Below, piece after piece: positions 7,094 through 15,041 of a stretch of DNA of 64,000 nt (the stretch's first letter is position 1; the number at the start of each line of letters is the position of its first letter). Source of the stretch: Winslowiella arboricola (lineage in GTDB: Bacteria > Pseudomonadota > Gammaproteobacteria > Enterobacterales > Enterobacteriaceae); assembly GCF_025527015.1 (NCBI RefSeq), contig NZ_JAODIM010000038.1, forward strand, positions 124,001-188,000. Reading direction: 5' to 3'. Position numbers and translations under genes: made by a program. The notes under the pieces are model-generated. The model saw only the letters and a program-made list of their open reading frames with translations, did no database searches and had not been told where the DNA came from.

Positions 7094-7819
7094 TTACCAG
7101 AGGGTTGATGACCAGAACACGCGGCCAATCACTTCAATGCCCTGCATATCGGCTTCTTCATCAGGATATTCAGCGCTGTTATAGCTTCTGATCGCCAGCT
7201 TTTCCGGCCCGGTGCGATACAGCAGTTTAAGTCGTTTCCACCCGCCCTGACTGATGGCATATAGCTTGCCATCGACGATTTTCTTATCATTGCAGTTAAC
7301 CGCAACCACTGTTCCCTCGGGGATCACTGGTTCCATGCTATTGCCATGGGCAGGGAAACATAATACGCCGGAACCATCCGTGTTTACGCCACTCCGGCGC
7401 ATCGTAGCTTTAGAGAAACGCAGCATAAATCCGTTATAATCCTCATCCGATACGCTGCCATCCCCACAGGCAAATTCGATATCCTTAAGAAAAGGAACCT
7501 CGATTTCATCATCATCCAGCGGAGTATGTTTATCCCACGGGCTGACCGGGATCCATTCCGATTCCGGTGGTATTGTCGAGGATGAGTGATGGCCACCATC
7601 GTCGTTACCGCGCATGGGACCAATTTCATCAGAGAGCCAGTCGGTACGCACATCAAGCGCGCGCGCGATATCACCGATCCGCGTGGAGCTTTTCGCTTTA
7701 CCGGAAGTTAATTTTTGGATGGCGGCCTGAGTTACGCCAGCGCGCTGTGCCAGCCCGGTCTGAGTAAATCCCGCCTCTCGCATCGCGAGTTTCAAACGTT
7801 CAGCAAGTGTCATTTTCAT
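7094..7819 (-). CDS. CI/LexA-like repressor (XRE helix-turn-helix plus S24 peptidase)
   Basis: A 241-residue phage-type repressor. Residues about 5-60 form an XRE helix-turn-helix (FTQTGLAQRAGVTQAAIQKL). The C-terminal half is an S24 autoprotease with nucleophile Ser161 in HGNSMEP, general base Lys195 in GGWKRL, and a Cys118-Gly119 cleavage site (FACGDGS). Such repressors self-cleave when RecA is activated by DNA damage, so the island is expected to be SOS-inducible. The start at 7819 was chosen because a promoter ends 6-7 bp before it, implying a leaderless mRNA like lambda cI from PRM. An alternative start is two codons downstream. Operators at both its own and the lysis promoter suggest autoregulation and repression of lysis. 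Confidence 0.88.
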   Translation of the reverse strand: MKMTLAERLKLAMREAGFTQTGLAQRAGVTQAAIQKLTSGKAKSSTRIGDIARALDVRTDWLSDEIGPMRGNDDGGHHSSSTIPPESEWIPVSPWDKHTPLDDDEIEVPFLKDIEFACGDGSVSDEDYNGFMLRFSKATMRRSGVNTDGSGVLCFPAHGNSMEPVIPEGTVVAVNCNDKKIVDGKLYAISQGGWKRLKLLYRTGPEKLAIRSYNSAEYPDEEADMQGIEVIGRVFWSSTLW

Positions 7820-7825
7820 GCCATA

Positions 7826-7854
7826 AAAATACAACCAAAGTAGTAGCCAGTCAA
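7826..7854 (-). promoter_or_regulatory. Repressor promoter giving a probably leaderless mRNA
   Basis: On the minus strand TTGACT (7854-7849), 17-bp spacer, TATTTT (7831-7826). The predicted start of transcription falls at or within a base or two of the ATG at 7819. No ribosome-binding site precedes that ATG. The half-site TACAACC at 7830-7836 overlaps the -10. Confidence 0.65.
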
Positions 7855-7883
7855 ACAACTAAAGTACAGGTTAAACATAACTA

Positions 7884-7905
7884 CGGTTGTAGCCGTTTAC
7901 AACCG
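7884..7905. promoter_or_regulatory. Operator-like inverted repeat upstream of the repressor gene
   Basis: CGGTTGTA-N6-TACAACCG is a perfect 8-bp inverted repeat with a 6-bp spacer. The half-site is the same as in the lysis-promoter operators (GGTTGTA/TACAACC), and it lies about 30 bp upstream of the -35 of the repressor promoter. It probably binds the S24 repressor. Confidence 0.55.
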
Positions 7906-7931
7906 GCGCGTCGGTTTCTGTTAATGGATGT

Positions 7932-8357
7932 TCACAGCAGATCCAGTTGCCGGTTTTCATCGGGTGTTTGGCGCTTTTTAAGCGGCTTTTCCGCTGGCGC
8001 CGGTCGCTGCATCTCCTGCCGGAGCCAGCGCACAATCACTGTCACAACATAAGCCTGTTGCGCAGCGCTCATCGGTTGTTGCGAGGCAATACCATGCCAT
8101 TTACTCAGGCAGCCACGGCAACAGGTGGCAGTAGCGTGCTGAGCAACAAACACCGGATGGCCGCGCATCGGTGTCTGTTTGCCATCATTTTCCGGTTGCG
8201 CCGGAGCCAGCCGCTGCTTAATAAAATCAGCAGCATGATGTCTGACCACCTCTTCTCCCTTCTGTCGGCAGTAGTCGTAGTCAGCCCGCGCCAGATGGAA
8301 TCGCTGGCGGAAAGGAGAGCGGGACAGCCGCAGAAACAGATCATCAACAGAGGACAT
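7932..8357 (-). CDS. DUF4186 family protein
   Basis: A 141-residue protein of the DUF4186 family, of unknown function. Diagnostic segments are HAADFIKQRLAPAQP, NDGKQTPMRGHPVFVAQH and ATCCRGCLSKWHGI. The conserved His, Cys-Cys and Cys residues suggest a metal site. The C-terminus is a short Lys/Arg-rich tail. The start at 8357 (MSSVDDLF) was chosen because the family homology begins there; upstream residues of the frame look noncoding. The ribosome-binding site is weak. It is on the same strand as the repressor but 70 bp upstream of its promoter region, and its relation to the bacteriocin island is unclear. Confidence 0.8.
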   Translation of the reverse strand: MSSVDDLFLRLSRSPFRQRFHLARADYDYCRQKGEEVVRHHAADFIKQRLAPAQPENDGKQTPMRGHPVFVAQHATATCCRGCLSKWHGIASQQPMSAAQQAYVVTVIVRWLRQEMQRPAPAEKPLKKRQTPDENRQLDLL

Positions 8358-8514
8358 AGCAGTAAAAAAAGGTGATGGAAAGAATAGTCTGATGATAGCA
8401 CCAGAGACTCTGTTGTCATCCCTGAAGCAGCAAGCGGCAGCGCAGAGCAATGCTTGATTATCACGCAACAAAGAGGATAATCACTGCGTTTACAATAACC
8501 TGGCTAAAAGGTAA

Positions 8515-8637
8515 ATGAGCACATTAGCGACAGTAGTTCTGGTTTTTCCCGCCGCATTTTTGTTGGGCTTTATCTACGGCGGGCTTTATACACAGCGAAA
8601 AATGAAAAAGATCAGTCCGGCTGATACAGCGGAATAA
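8515..8637 (+). CDS. Small membrane protein, 40 residues
   Basis: A short ORF with AAAAGG 5 nt before the ATG. The protein has one hydrophobic segment of about 20 residues (residues 4-23, LATVVLVFPAAFLLGFIYGG) followed by a basic stretch QRKMKKI, consistent with a single-span membrane protein with a cytoplasmic C-terminus. It resembles many small enterobacterial inner membrane proteins but was not matched to a named one. Confidence 0.55.
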   Translation: MSTLATVVLVFPAAFLLGFIYGGLYTQRKMKKISPADTAE

Positions 8638-8639
8638 CG

Positions 8640-9110
8640 CACCGGGAGCCTCTCGGGCAGGGTGAGCACTGGCGTGTAAGGCAGTGCTGATCATCCCTGT
8701 TACTATTGGTACGCATTAATTGACCTCTATTTTCACCATCATTTAACTGCCTTCAGATTAGCCCACGTTGTATTAATACGGAGATGAACATTTTTCTGGC
8801 TAATTGAGACTGCCATATATTTTACACACCCGTGTTAACACTATTCTGACTAAGCATTAATAGTGCTGATAATATCGCACTGTTCACTTCGCGCACGATT
8901 CAGCCTCTTTTTCAGGCGCCAGAAGCCCTGTACGGAAGGTCAGGTATTGATCAAAAAAGAGACTACCGCCCCGCGTCAAACGCCCTGCCAGCAGGACAAC
9001 CAACCCTTAAAGCGTAAATAATAAATAACACACGATTCAACTAAGATTTTTTGCGAATCTCTTGCCCGAAGCAGCTAAACAGGTTACGATGATTTCAACC
9101 TATACTTAAG
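8640..9110. other. Intergenic region without visible gene
   Basis: About 470 bp between the small membrane protein gene and the ArcZ-like RNA. No ORF with a plausible start and ribosome-binding site was seen on either strand. A TATACT box at 9101-9106 at its right end probably serves the small RNA. Confidence 0.5.
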
Positions 9111-9112
9111 GA

Positions 9113-9193
9113 CAGGTTTTCTGACCTGTTACGACGATTTCCCTGGTGTTGGCCAAAGTGGCAACCCCTTACCACAGGTAAGGGGATTTTTTT
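9113..9193 (+). ncRNA. ArcZ-like Hfq-dependent small RNA
   Basis: The 18-mer GATTTCCCTGGTGTTGGC at 9136-9153 equals the conserved seed of the enterobacterial sRNA ArcZ, as I remember that sequence. It is followed by a strong terminator: CCCCTTACC, loop ACA, GGTAAGGGG, A and seven Ts (9165-9193), giving the U-rich tail needed by Hfq. A TATACT box at 9101-9106 predicts a start near 9113 and an RNA of about 80 nt, beginning with a small hairpin (ACAGGT...ACCTGT). In E. coli ArcZ promotes rpoS translation and represses flagellar and other mRNAs, and its gene lies near arcB. No arcB is near here, so this may be a second copy. The -35 is poor. Confidence 0.72.
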
Positions 9194-9195
9194 GT

Positions 9196-9545
9196 CTGAA
9201 TAAAAATACTGCCGTCCCGTTAACTTAATAAATGACAATAACGAGTCTGTCAGGCCGTAAATTATAAAATTACATTAGCCAGATTATTTCAGCGGTCAGC
9301 AACCCGCATTTATATGTAGTGAATGCTTTCGGCATTAAGCAGTAATTACTGCAGATAAATGCTGACAGCATAAAAGTGTCGCGAGTTTCCCCTGTCATTC
9401 CGCCACAAAAATAACCCTGCAGAAACCTTCCAGCCTCTGACGGTAATTTGACACCGCATTAATCATCGCTACAGCTTTCAGATAAACAGACTGGAAAAGA
9501 GTCACTTTTTCTGAATACATTCAGATGCTAGTGGATACTTTGCTC
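9196..9545. other. Intergenic region without visible gene
   Basis: About 350 bp between the sRNA terminator and the convergent AraC-type gene. It is moderately AT-rich, with no credible ORF. Confidence 0.5.
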
Positions 9546-9549
9546 AGTT

Positions 9550-10413
9550 TTAACGTCGTAGCAGCGAAGGGGCATAGCCAAAAACGGTCTTAAAGCGGTT
9601 ACTGAAGTGGCTGGCGGAGTTAAAACCACAGGCCAGCGCAATTTCGGTAAGAGGAAGTTGCGTATTACGCACCAGCTGTTCAGCTTTTGCCATCCGCCGC
9701 TGCATAACATACTGATGTGGCGCCAGCCGGGTAGATTGCTTAAACATCCGCGCGAAATGAAATTCACTTAATCCGGCTTGCAACGCCAGTTCAGCCAGCG
9801 TCAGCGGTTGATCCAGCTGATCTTCTATCCACGCCATACTGTTACGCAACACGGTTGGTGCCAGACCACCGCGTACGGCGGGCAGCTTCCACAGAACTTC
9901 ACTGTAGTGCTGGATCAGATGGGTCATCAGCAGCGTCGTGGCGCTGCTAAGCGTCAGATGGCTGGCGGATTGCTGCCAGTCGCAATTCAGTAAAAACTGA
10001 CGATAGATCTGCGCAATATGGTTATCACTGCTGAAGATTTTCTCATCCAGGGTAATGGTTGCCGGACTGCGATCCCAGATCTGTTCCGCCAGATGGCGTA
10101 AATGGGCATCGGTGCAGTAAAGATGGACAAACGACAGTTTCGAGCGCACATCCCAGGTGGTTTCACTCTGTTCCGGCATCAGACAGAAGCGATCCGGCGC
10201 ACCGCCATTGCGCCAGCCAGCGGGGGTTTTATGCCAGGTATCCTGCCCGCCATCGACGTAGAGGCTTAACGTATGGTGATCGCTGTTTTGCGTCACACAA
10301 TCGCCGTCATTCGACCATGCCGCCAGTTGAATGCCCGAACCAAGCTGAACGCTGCCATGCAGGCGCGCTTTATGCTGGCGTAGATTTTCAAAAGCATGAT
10401 ATGGCTTATTCAT
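9550..10413 (-). CDS. AraC-family transcriptional regulator
   Basis: A 287-residue regulator. The N-terminal ~160 residues form an AraC-type sensing domain. The C-terminal ~100 residues contain two helix-turn-helix motifs: LTLAELALQAGLSEFHFARMFKQ, then the conserved IALACGFNSASHFSNRFKTVFG. It is divergent from an EamA-type exporter gene, with about 180 bp between the start codons, so it probably controls that transporter. The inducer is unknown. Confidence 0.9.
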   Translation of the reverse strand: MNKPYHAFENLRQHKARLHGSVQLGSGIQLAAWSNDGDCVTQNSDHHTLSLYVDGGQDTWHKTPAGWRNGGAPDRFCLMPEQSETTWDVRSKLSFVHLYCTDAHLRHLAEQIWDRSPATITLDEKIFSSDNHIAQIYRQFLLNCDWQQSASHLTLSSATTLLMTHLIQHYSEVLWKLPAVRGGLAPTVLRNSMAWIEDQLDQPLTLAELALQAGLSEFHFARMFKQSTRLAPHQYVMQRRMAKAEQLVRNTQLPLTEIALACGFNSASHFSNRFKTVFGYAPSLLRR

Positions 10414-10594
10414 GGTGCCCGACTGCGGATGAAACAGGCGTCCAGTTTAAGCAGTGGCGCACTTATCTGCCAGCAGTTGCGTCGGGCGGCGATGAAAAAA
10501 GCGCAAGAATTTGCAAGTGAACGCAAGCTGCTGAAAGTTTTGCCGCGCGATAACAATGATAATGGCGACAAATCCTGTCTGAACGAGAAGACGA

Positions 10595-11494
10595 ATGAAC
10601 GCCCTGCTCTATATTCTGGTAGTGGTGATCTGGGGAACCACCTGGATTGCGATATCTCTGCAACAAGGAGTGGTGCCGGTGACGGTATCGATCTTCTGGC
10701 GCTTCCTGGTAGCGGCGCTGGTGATGTTTATCGCTCTGACGCTGGCGGGACGCCTGCGCCGCATCAGCCTGCGCGACCATCTGTTTTGCCTGTTACAAGG
10801 CTGCTGTGTATTTGGTTTTAATTTTTTCTGCTTTTATCATGCCGCCGCCTGGATCAGCAGTGGGCTGGAGTCAGTGATTTTCTCAATGGCAGTGCTGTTT
10901 AATACAATCAACAGCATGCTGTTTTTTCGCCAGCGCCCACACGCCAGTCTGCTGCCCGCCGCAACTCTCGGTATCGCCGGGGTGATAGCGCTATTCTGGC
11001 ACGATCTGACGGCCACACAGCTGGCGCCGTCACTGCTGTGTGGTATTGGTCTGAGCGCCTTAGGCACCTATGGTTTCTCACTGGGGAATATGATCAGCGC
11101 ACGCCATCAACGACGCGGGCTGGAAACGCTGTCGACCAATACTTACGCCATGTTTTACGGCGCGCTGGTGATGGGCGCAATCAGCTTGCTGCGCGGCGAT
11201 AATTTTATGCCGGAGCTTAATTTGCGCTACCTGGGTTCGTTGTTCTATCTGGCGATTTTTGGCTCAGTGATTGCCTTTGGCGCCTACTTTACGCTGATCG
11301 GACGGATTGGCGCCAGCCAGGCGGCTTACAGCACCCTGCTGTTCCCGCTGGTCGCGCTAACGCTGTCAACACTGTATGAAGGCTATATCTGGCACGCCAA
11401 TGCCATTATCGGACTGATAATGATTTTGCTGGGGAATTATGTGATGTTTGCCAGGCCGGGGAGAGTGATATGGCGGCGTAAAACGACGGTATAA
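10595..11494 (+). CDS. EamA/DMT-superfamily transporter
   Basis: A 299-residue inner membrane protein with about ten hydrophobic segments in two EamA repeats. The start VVIWGTTWIAISLQQG is characteristic of the DMT superfamily (RhaT/YdcZ/PecM-like exporters). Substrates of such proteins include amino acids and metabolites; none can be assigned here. It is divergent from the AraC-type gene and is its likely target. A GAGAAG ribosome-binding site precedes the ATG. Confidence 0.88.
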   Translation: MNALLYILVVVIWGTTWIAISLQQGVVPVTVSIFWRFLVAALVMFIALTLAGRLRRISLRDHLFCLLQGCCVFGFNFFCFYHAAAWISSGLESVIFSMAVLFNTINSMLFFRQRPHASLLPAATLGIAGVIALFWHDLTATQLAPSLLCGIGLSALGTYGFSLGNMISARHQRRGLETLSTNTYAMFYGALVMGAISLLRGDNFMPELNLRYLGSLFYLAIFGSVIAFGAYFTLIGRIGASQAAYSTLLFPLVALTLSTLYEGYIWHANAIIGLIMILLGNYVMFARPGRVIWRRKTTV

Positions 11495-11512
11495 GCTAAG
11501 CATTTACTTCAC

Positions 11513-11538
11513 GGCAAGCATCCCTGCTTGCCTTCTTT
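11513..11538 (+). terminator. Terminator after the EamA transporter
   Basis: GGCAAGCA, loop TCCC, TGCTTGCC (11513-11532), followed by TTCTTTAC. It lies between the convergent transporter and YmgB-like genes and may serve both. Confidence 0.75.
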
Positions 11539-11539
11539 A

Positions 11540-11788
11540 CTACTGAGTATTCGCCCAGCGCGTAACACCAATATTGAACTTATGGGGCTGGGTAATAGCC
11601 TTCCGTGCTATCCAGTAGAGAATTACCTTCTCTTCATCATGGTCCCGATCGGCCATCGACAATAATTTAAGCGACAGTGTCGATTTATTGACGGGTTGAT
11701 GTGCATCACTTAGTTCAATAACAGCCTGACCGATTAAACAGCAGACCTCGTCCTCGTTTGATGCGGATTCATATGCTCGGTCTTTCAT
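11540..11788 (-). CDS. YmgB/AriR-like biofilm and acid-resistance regulator
   Basis: An 82-residue helical protein preceded by a strong AGGAGG. The segment EDEVCCLIGQAVIEL, then PVNKSTLSLKLL, follows the E. coli YmgB/AriR pattern (ExxxLGQAVxxL ... VNNKNIxxxLI). YmgB-family proteins are small dimeric regulators linked to biofilm formation, acid resistance and c-di-GMP signalling. The match is based on remembered motif spacing, so the family assignment is moderate. Confidence 0.65.
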   Translation of the reverse strand: MKDRAYESASNEDEVCCLIGQAVIELSDAHQPVNKSTLSLKLLSMADRDHDEEKVILYWIARKAITQPHKFNIGVTRWANTQ

Positions 11789-12007
11789 ATATCCTCCTGT
11801 TGGGTGGACTGTAAGCCTGGCAAAAGAATTCCTTCCACGACGGAATAATTGCCACTGAGCAACATTTTGATACCTTATTCGGAGTAATCCGCGTACAACT
11901 GGCGCAAAAAACCGCCAGATTAAACCCTGAAGAGCATTATTTAATCCATCACTATTTGTTCCGTGTTTAACCCGTTATTCTCTGGTTTCATCCTCAGGGA
12001 GGTCAAT

Positions 12008-12166
12008 ATGCAATCAACCAGCCGCTTTTTAGCACAGCTACAGCAGCAATGGCGACGTGAGCCGCGACCTGAAACGGGATCGGGACGGTTCTGGCTGACG
12101 CCAGAACAGCGTATCGCCATTGTCAGAGAGTTATTGTATCCGGTGGCCGTAAAGCAACTTAAGTAA
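12008..12166 (+). CDS. Small protein of unknown function, 52 residues
   Basis: The ATG at 12008 has a strong ribosome-binding site (AGGGAGGT) 5 nt upstream, which decides the start over an in-frame ATG at 11963. The product is basic and polar (RFLAQLQQQWRREPRPETG, then LTPEQRIAIVRELLYP). No membrane segment or known domain is visible. I do not recognise it; good translation signals suggest it is real. Confidence 0.55.
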   Translation: MQSTSRFLAQLQQQWRREPRPETGSGRFWLTPEQRIAIVRELLYPVAVKQLK

Positions 12167-12314
12167 ACGTGGCAGCGCTGTTAATCACGGCGCTGCTGCG
12201 GTTTCTGCCAAAACCAGGCTAAATGGCGATAAAGGTAACCAGCATGCTGCAAAAAGATAAAAGCTTTTTACATCTGTAATCCCTGCCGCTAACGTATTTA
12301 ACGCCCATCCCAGC

Positions 12315-12343
12315 GGCATTTCGCGCCAGTAATGGCATTTCAA
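12315..12343 (+). promoter_or_regulatory. YpdB-like binding sites upstream of yhjX
   Basis: Two direct repeats, GGCATTTCGC at 12315 and GGCATTTCAA at 12334, lie about 130 bp before yhjX. The E. coli response regulator YpdB is known to activate yhjX through two direct repeats of GGCATTTCAT with a short spacer. Here the eight conserved bases GGCATTTC are identical in both copies and are 11 bp apart. ypdAB lies 15 kb away in the same window. Confidence 0.75.
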
Positions 12344-12470
12344 TGCCGTTAATGCCGTTTTCAATGCAATTCATTCCGTCCCTGCGTCAGTTCATGCCGA
12401 ATTCCCCTGCTTCCGGTGGTCAGCTCATATCATTACTGTAATTTCAGCATTCCCCACCGGGAGAAGAGTT

Positions 12471-13703
12471 ATGAGCACGCAAACCACAGTGAATCCGCAG
12501 AATCATGTACGCTGGCTAACCCTTTTTGGCACCATTGTTACTCAGTTCGCGCTGGGATCGGTATATACCTGGAGCCTGTTCAACAGTCCGCTGGCGCATA
12601 AACTTGATGCGCCGGTAAGCCAGGTGGCTTTCTCTTTCGGCTTGCTTAGCCTTGGTCTGGCGCTTGCCTCTTCGGTAGCCGGGAAGTTGCAGGAACGCTT
12701 TGGTGTGCGCAATGTGACTATCGGTGCGGGCTTGCTGATGGCAGTGGGCTTCTTCCTGACCGCTCACTCCAGTAATCTTTATATGCTGTGGTTTAGCGCC
12801 GGTCTGCTGGTCGGTCTGGCCGATGGCGCTGGTTATCTGATCACCCTCTCTAACTGCGTAAAATGGTTTCCGGAACGTAAAGGCCTGATCTCCGCTTGTG
12901 CGATTGGCGCCTACGGTTTAGGCAGCCTCGGCTTTAAATTTATCTGTAGCTATCTGCTGAGCGTAAACAGTCTGGAAACCACCTTTATTATCTGGGGCGG
13001 TATGGCGATGGTGCTGATTATTGCTGGCGCGATGCTGATGAAAGATGCGCCAAAACAGCAGATAAACAGTGCGAAAAGCGCCGAAAGCGTACGTGACTTT
13101 TCTCTGGCTGAATCGATGCGTCAGCCACAATACTGGATGCTGGCGCTGATGTTCCTGACTGCCTGCATGAGTGGTCTGTATGTGATTGGCGTAGCGAAAG
13201 ATATCGGTGAAAGCCTGGTGCATCTCAGCACCCAGACGGCGGCTAATGCGGTAACCATTATCGCCATCGCCAATCTGAGCGGACGTCTGATTCTTGGCGT
13301 ACTGTCAGATAAAATGGCGCGTATCCGGGTGATTACGCTGGCGCAGGTGGTCTCGCTAGCCGGCATGAGCATCCTGCTGTTTACCAGCATGAATGAAACC
13401 ACCTTCTTTATCTCGATTGCCTGCGTGGCCTTTAGCTTTGGCGGCACCATTACGGTTTACCCATCGCTGGTGAGTGACTTCTTCGGCCTGAATAACCTGA
13501 CCAAAAACTACGGCGTGATTTATCTTGGTTTTGGTATCGGCAGCGTAATGGGTTCACTGATTGCCTCACTGTTTGGTGGCTTTACCGTAACCTTCAGCCT
13601 GATTATGACCCTGCTGGTCATTTCACTGATACTCTCCAGCACCATTCGCCTGCCACATCAGCCTGCGAAAGTGAAAGCGGCGTACAAACACAGCGAAGCC
13701 TGA
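12471..13703 (+). CDS. yhjX: YhjX, pyruvate-responsive MFS transporter
   Basis: A 410-residue major facilitator protein of the oxalate/formate antiporter (OFA) family, with 12 predicted membrane segments. Long stretches match E. coli YhjX, for example ITQFALGSVYTWSLFN-like and LTACMSGLYVIGVAKDI segments. In E. coli the YpdA/YpdB system induces yhjX when external pyruvate rises, and YhjX has been linked to pyruvate transport. A GGGAGAAG ribosome-binding site precedes the ATG, and YpdB-like repeats lie upstream. In E. coli yhjX is far from ypdAB, so the closer placement here is notable. Confidence 0.92.
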   Translation: MSTQTTVNPQNHVRWLTLFGTIVTQFALGSVYTWSLFNSPLAHKLDAPVSQVAFSFGLLSLGLALASSVAGKLQERFGVRNVTIGAGLLMAVGFFLTAHSSNLYMLWFSAGLLVGLADGAGYLITLSNCVKWFPERKGLISACAIGAYGLGSLGFKFICSYLLSVNSLETTFIIWGGMAMVLIIAGAMLMKDAPKQQINSAKSAESVRDFSLAESMRQPQYWMLALMFLTACMSGLYVIGVAKDIGESLVHLSTQTAANAVTIIAIANLSGRLILGVLSDKMARIRVITLAQVVSLAGMSILLFTSMNETTFFISIACVAFSFGGTITVYPSLVSDFFGLNNLTKNYGVIYLGFGIGSVMGSLIASLFGGFTVTFSLIMTLLVISLILSSTIRLPHQPAKVKAAYKHSEA

Positions 13704-13715
13704 GTCCTGTGCAGC

Positions 13716-13741
13716 GGGCCGGACGCTCTCCGGCCCTTGTT
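13716..13741 (+). terminator. Terminator after yhjX
   Basis: GGGCCGGA, loop CGCTC, TCCGGCCC (13716-13736), followed by TTGTT. It lies between the convergent yhjX and gluconolactonase-like genes. Confidence 0.75.
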
Positions 13742-13742
13742 A

Positions 13743-14624
13743 TTATTCGATAAACACGGGTTCTGCCACGCCCGCGACTGCTACCCGCACCGCAAACAAA
13801 TTACCGGACTGCGGATAACGCGCCAGCTCCTCCTCACTACGATTCTCACGTGAACTGGTGATATACAGCGTTTTTAAATCCGCGCCACCAAATGCCACCA
13901 TTGTTGGCCAGCGTACCGGCAGCACAATCTCATCAACAATCTCGGCAGTTTCAGGATGGATGCGCACCACCCGACCACCATCGAATAACGCCGACCAGTA
14001 ATAACCTTCGCTATCCACCGCCGCGCCATCCGGCAAACCTCCCTGCTCAGGGTCAAAGCGTTTAAACACTTTACGCTCGCCCACTTCTCCGCTGTGCGGA
14101 TCCACCGGATAACGATACAGCACCGCATTCGGTGTATCGCTGTGATACATCCAGCGGCGATCGGCAGAAAAAGCCAGGCCATTGGAGATCATCACATCTT
14201 CCGCTATCACTTCCAGTTGCAACCGGGCATTAAGACGGCAAAGCTTGCCGCCATTGCGATCCTGTGGCTCCCACAGGCTGCCACACCAGAAACGGCCAAA
14301 GCGATCGACACGTCCGTCATTAAAGCGGCTTTTACTGGCTTCACCGGGATTGTCGGCAACTTTCTTTTCTATTTTTCCCTGCTTATCCAGCAACCAGACG
14401 CCGCTGCGTAACGCCGCGACAAGGCCGCCAGCGGCGCGCAGACCGATACAGCCAACGTCTTCGGTAAGTGGATAGGTTTGCAGTTCACCGCTTTCGGGAT
14501 GATAGCGATAGATTGCTGGCGCCAGAATATCCACCATCCATAACGCCTGCTGTTCCACCGACCATAGCGGGCATTCGCCCAGTTCCGCCTGAAGCGGCAG
14601 CACGGTTTCAACCTGATAAGTCAT
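13743..14624 (-). CDS. SMP-30/gluconolactonase-like protein
   Basis: A 293-residue beta-propeller enzyme of the SMP-30/gluconolaconase/LRE-like family, which hydrolyses sugar lactones using a divalent metal. Family signatures seen are LGECPLW near the N-terminus, with the metal-binding Glu, then RFNDGRVDRFGRFWCGSL, ISNGLAFSADRRWMYHSDT and GGLPDGAAVDSEGYYW, with the conserved Asn and Asp ligands. The start at 14624 has GGGGAGAAA upstream; the longer frame begins with residues that look noncoding. The gene stands alone, and the real substrate is not known. Confidence 0.88.
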   Translation of the reverse strand: MTYQVETVLPLQAELGECPLWSVEQQALWMVDILAPAIYRYHPESGELQTYPLTEDVGCIGLRAAGGLVAALRSGVWLLDKQGKIEKKVADNPGEASKSRFNDGRVDRFGRFWCGSLWEPQDRNGGKLCRLNARLQLEVIAEDVMISNGLAFSADRRWMYHSDTPNAVLYRYPVDPHSGEVGERKVFKRFDPEQGGLPDGAAVDSEGYYWSALFDGGRVVRIHPETAEIVDEIVLPVRWPTMVAFGGADLKTLYITSSRENRSEEELARYPQSGNLFAVRVAVAGVAEPVFIE

Positions 14625-15040
14625 ATTTCTCCCCGGTATTCGCTGCATAGTGGCTGTGATAATTAACTGTAGTCGCATTATGGTGCTCCCCACGCTGGCT
14701 CCACTATAAGGCAGTAACCGCGAACAGCCAAAAAGCAATGTTGATCGCCGCTAATCCCTGGGGGGAACGTTATAATAACGCTGCGGGAACGATCACAAAA
14801 TCCTTAACAGAATATAAAATCTAATAGGTGATTTTCAGCGGGATGAAATATAGTCATTGCGCTGATTGCTGATAATTATTAATAAAGTCAAATATAATAA
14901 GCACGGTAAATAACATTTCACCTTAAGGTAAATAGTTTCAATATTGAGTTTAAAAAGCATGCATGACTTATTTCAGGATGAAGTAAGTGTCCACGTGACA
15001 GCACCGCATAACATCATGCGGCTAAGGCAAAGGAAAGCTA
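14625..15040. other. Divergent intergenic region
   Basis: About 415 bp between the gluconolactonase-like and muramidase genes. It becomes AT-rich toward the muramidase gene (about 14800-14960). No ORF or clear repeat was seen. The base composition changes from backbone-like to AT-rich at about 14790, which may mark the left border of the effector-immunity insertion. Confidence 0.4.
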
Positions 15041-15041
15041 A

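Noticed and set aside
851-9000. Second attachment site (copy of the argW 3' end)
   Set aside because: No repeat of GGTTCGATTCCTGCAGG or of the CCA-proximal tRNA sequence was seen by reading downstream; no integrase ORF either.
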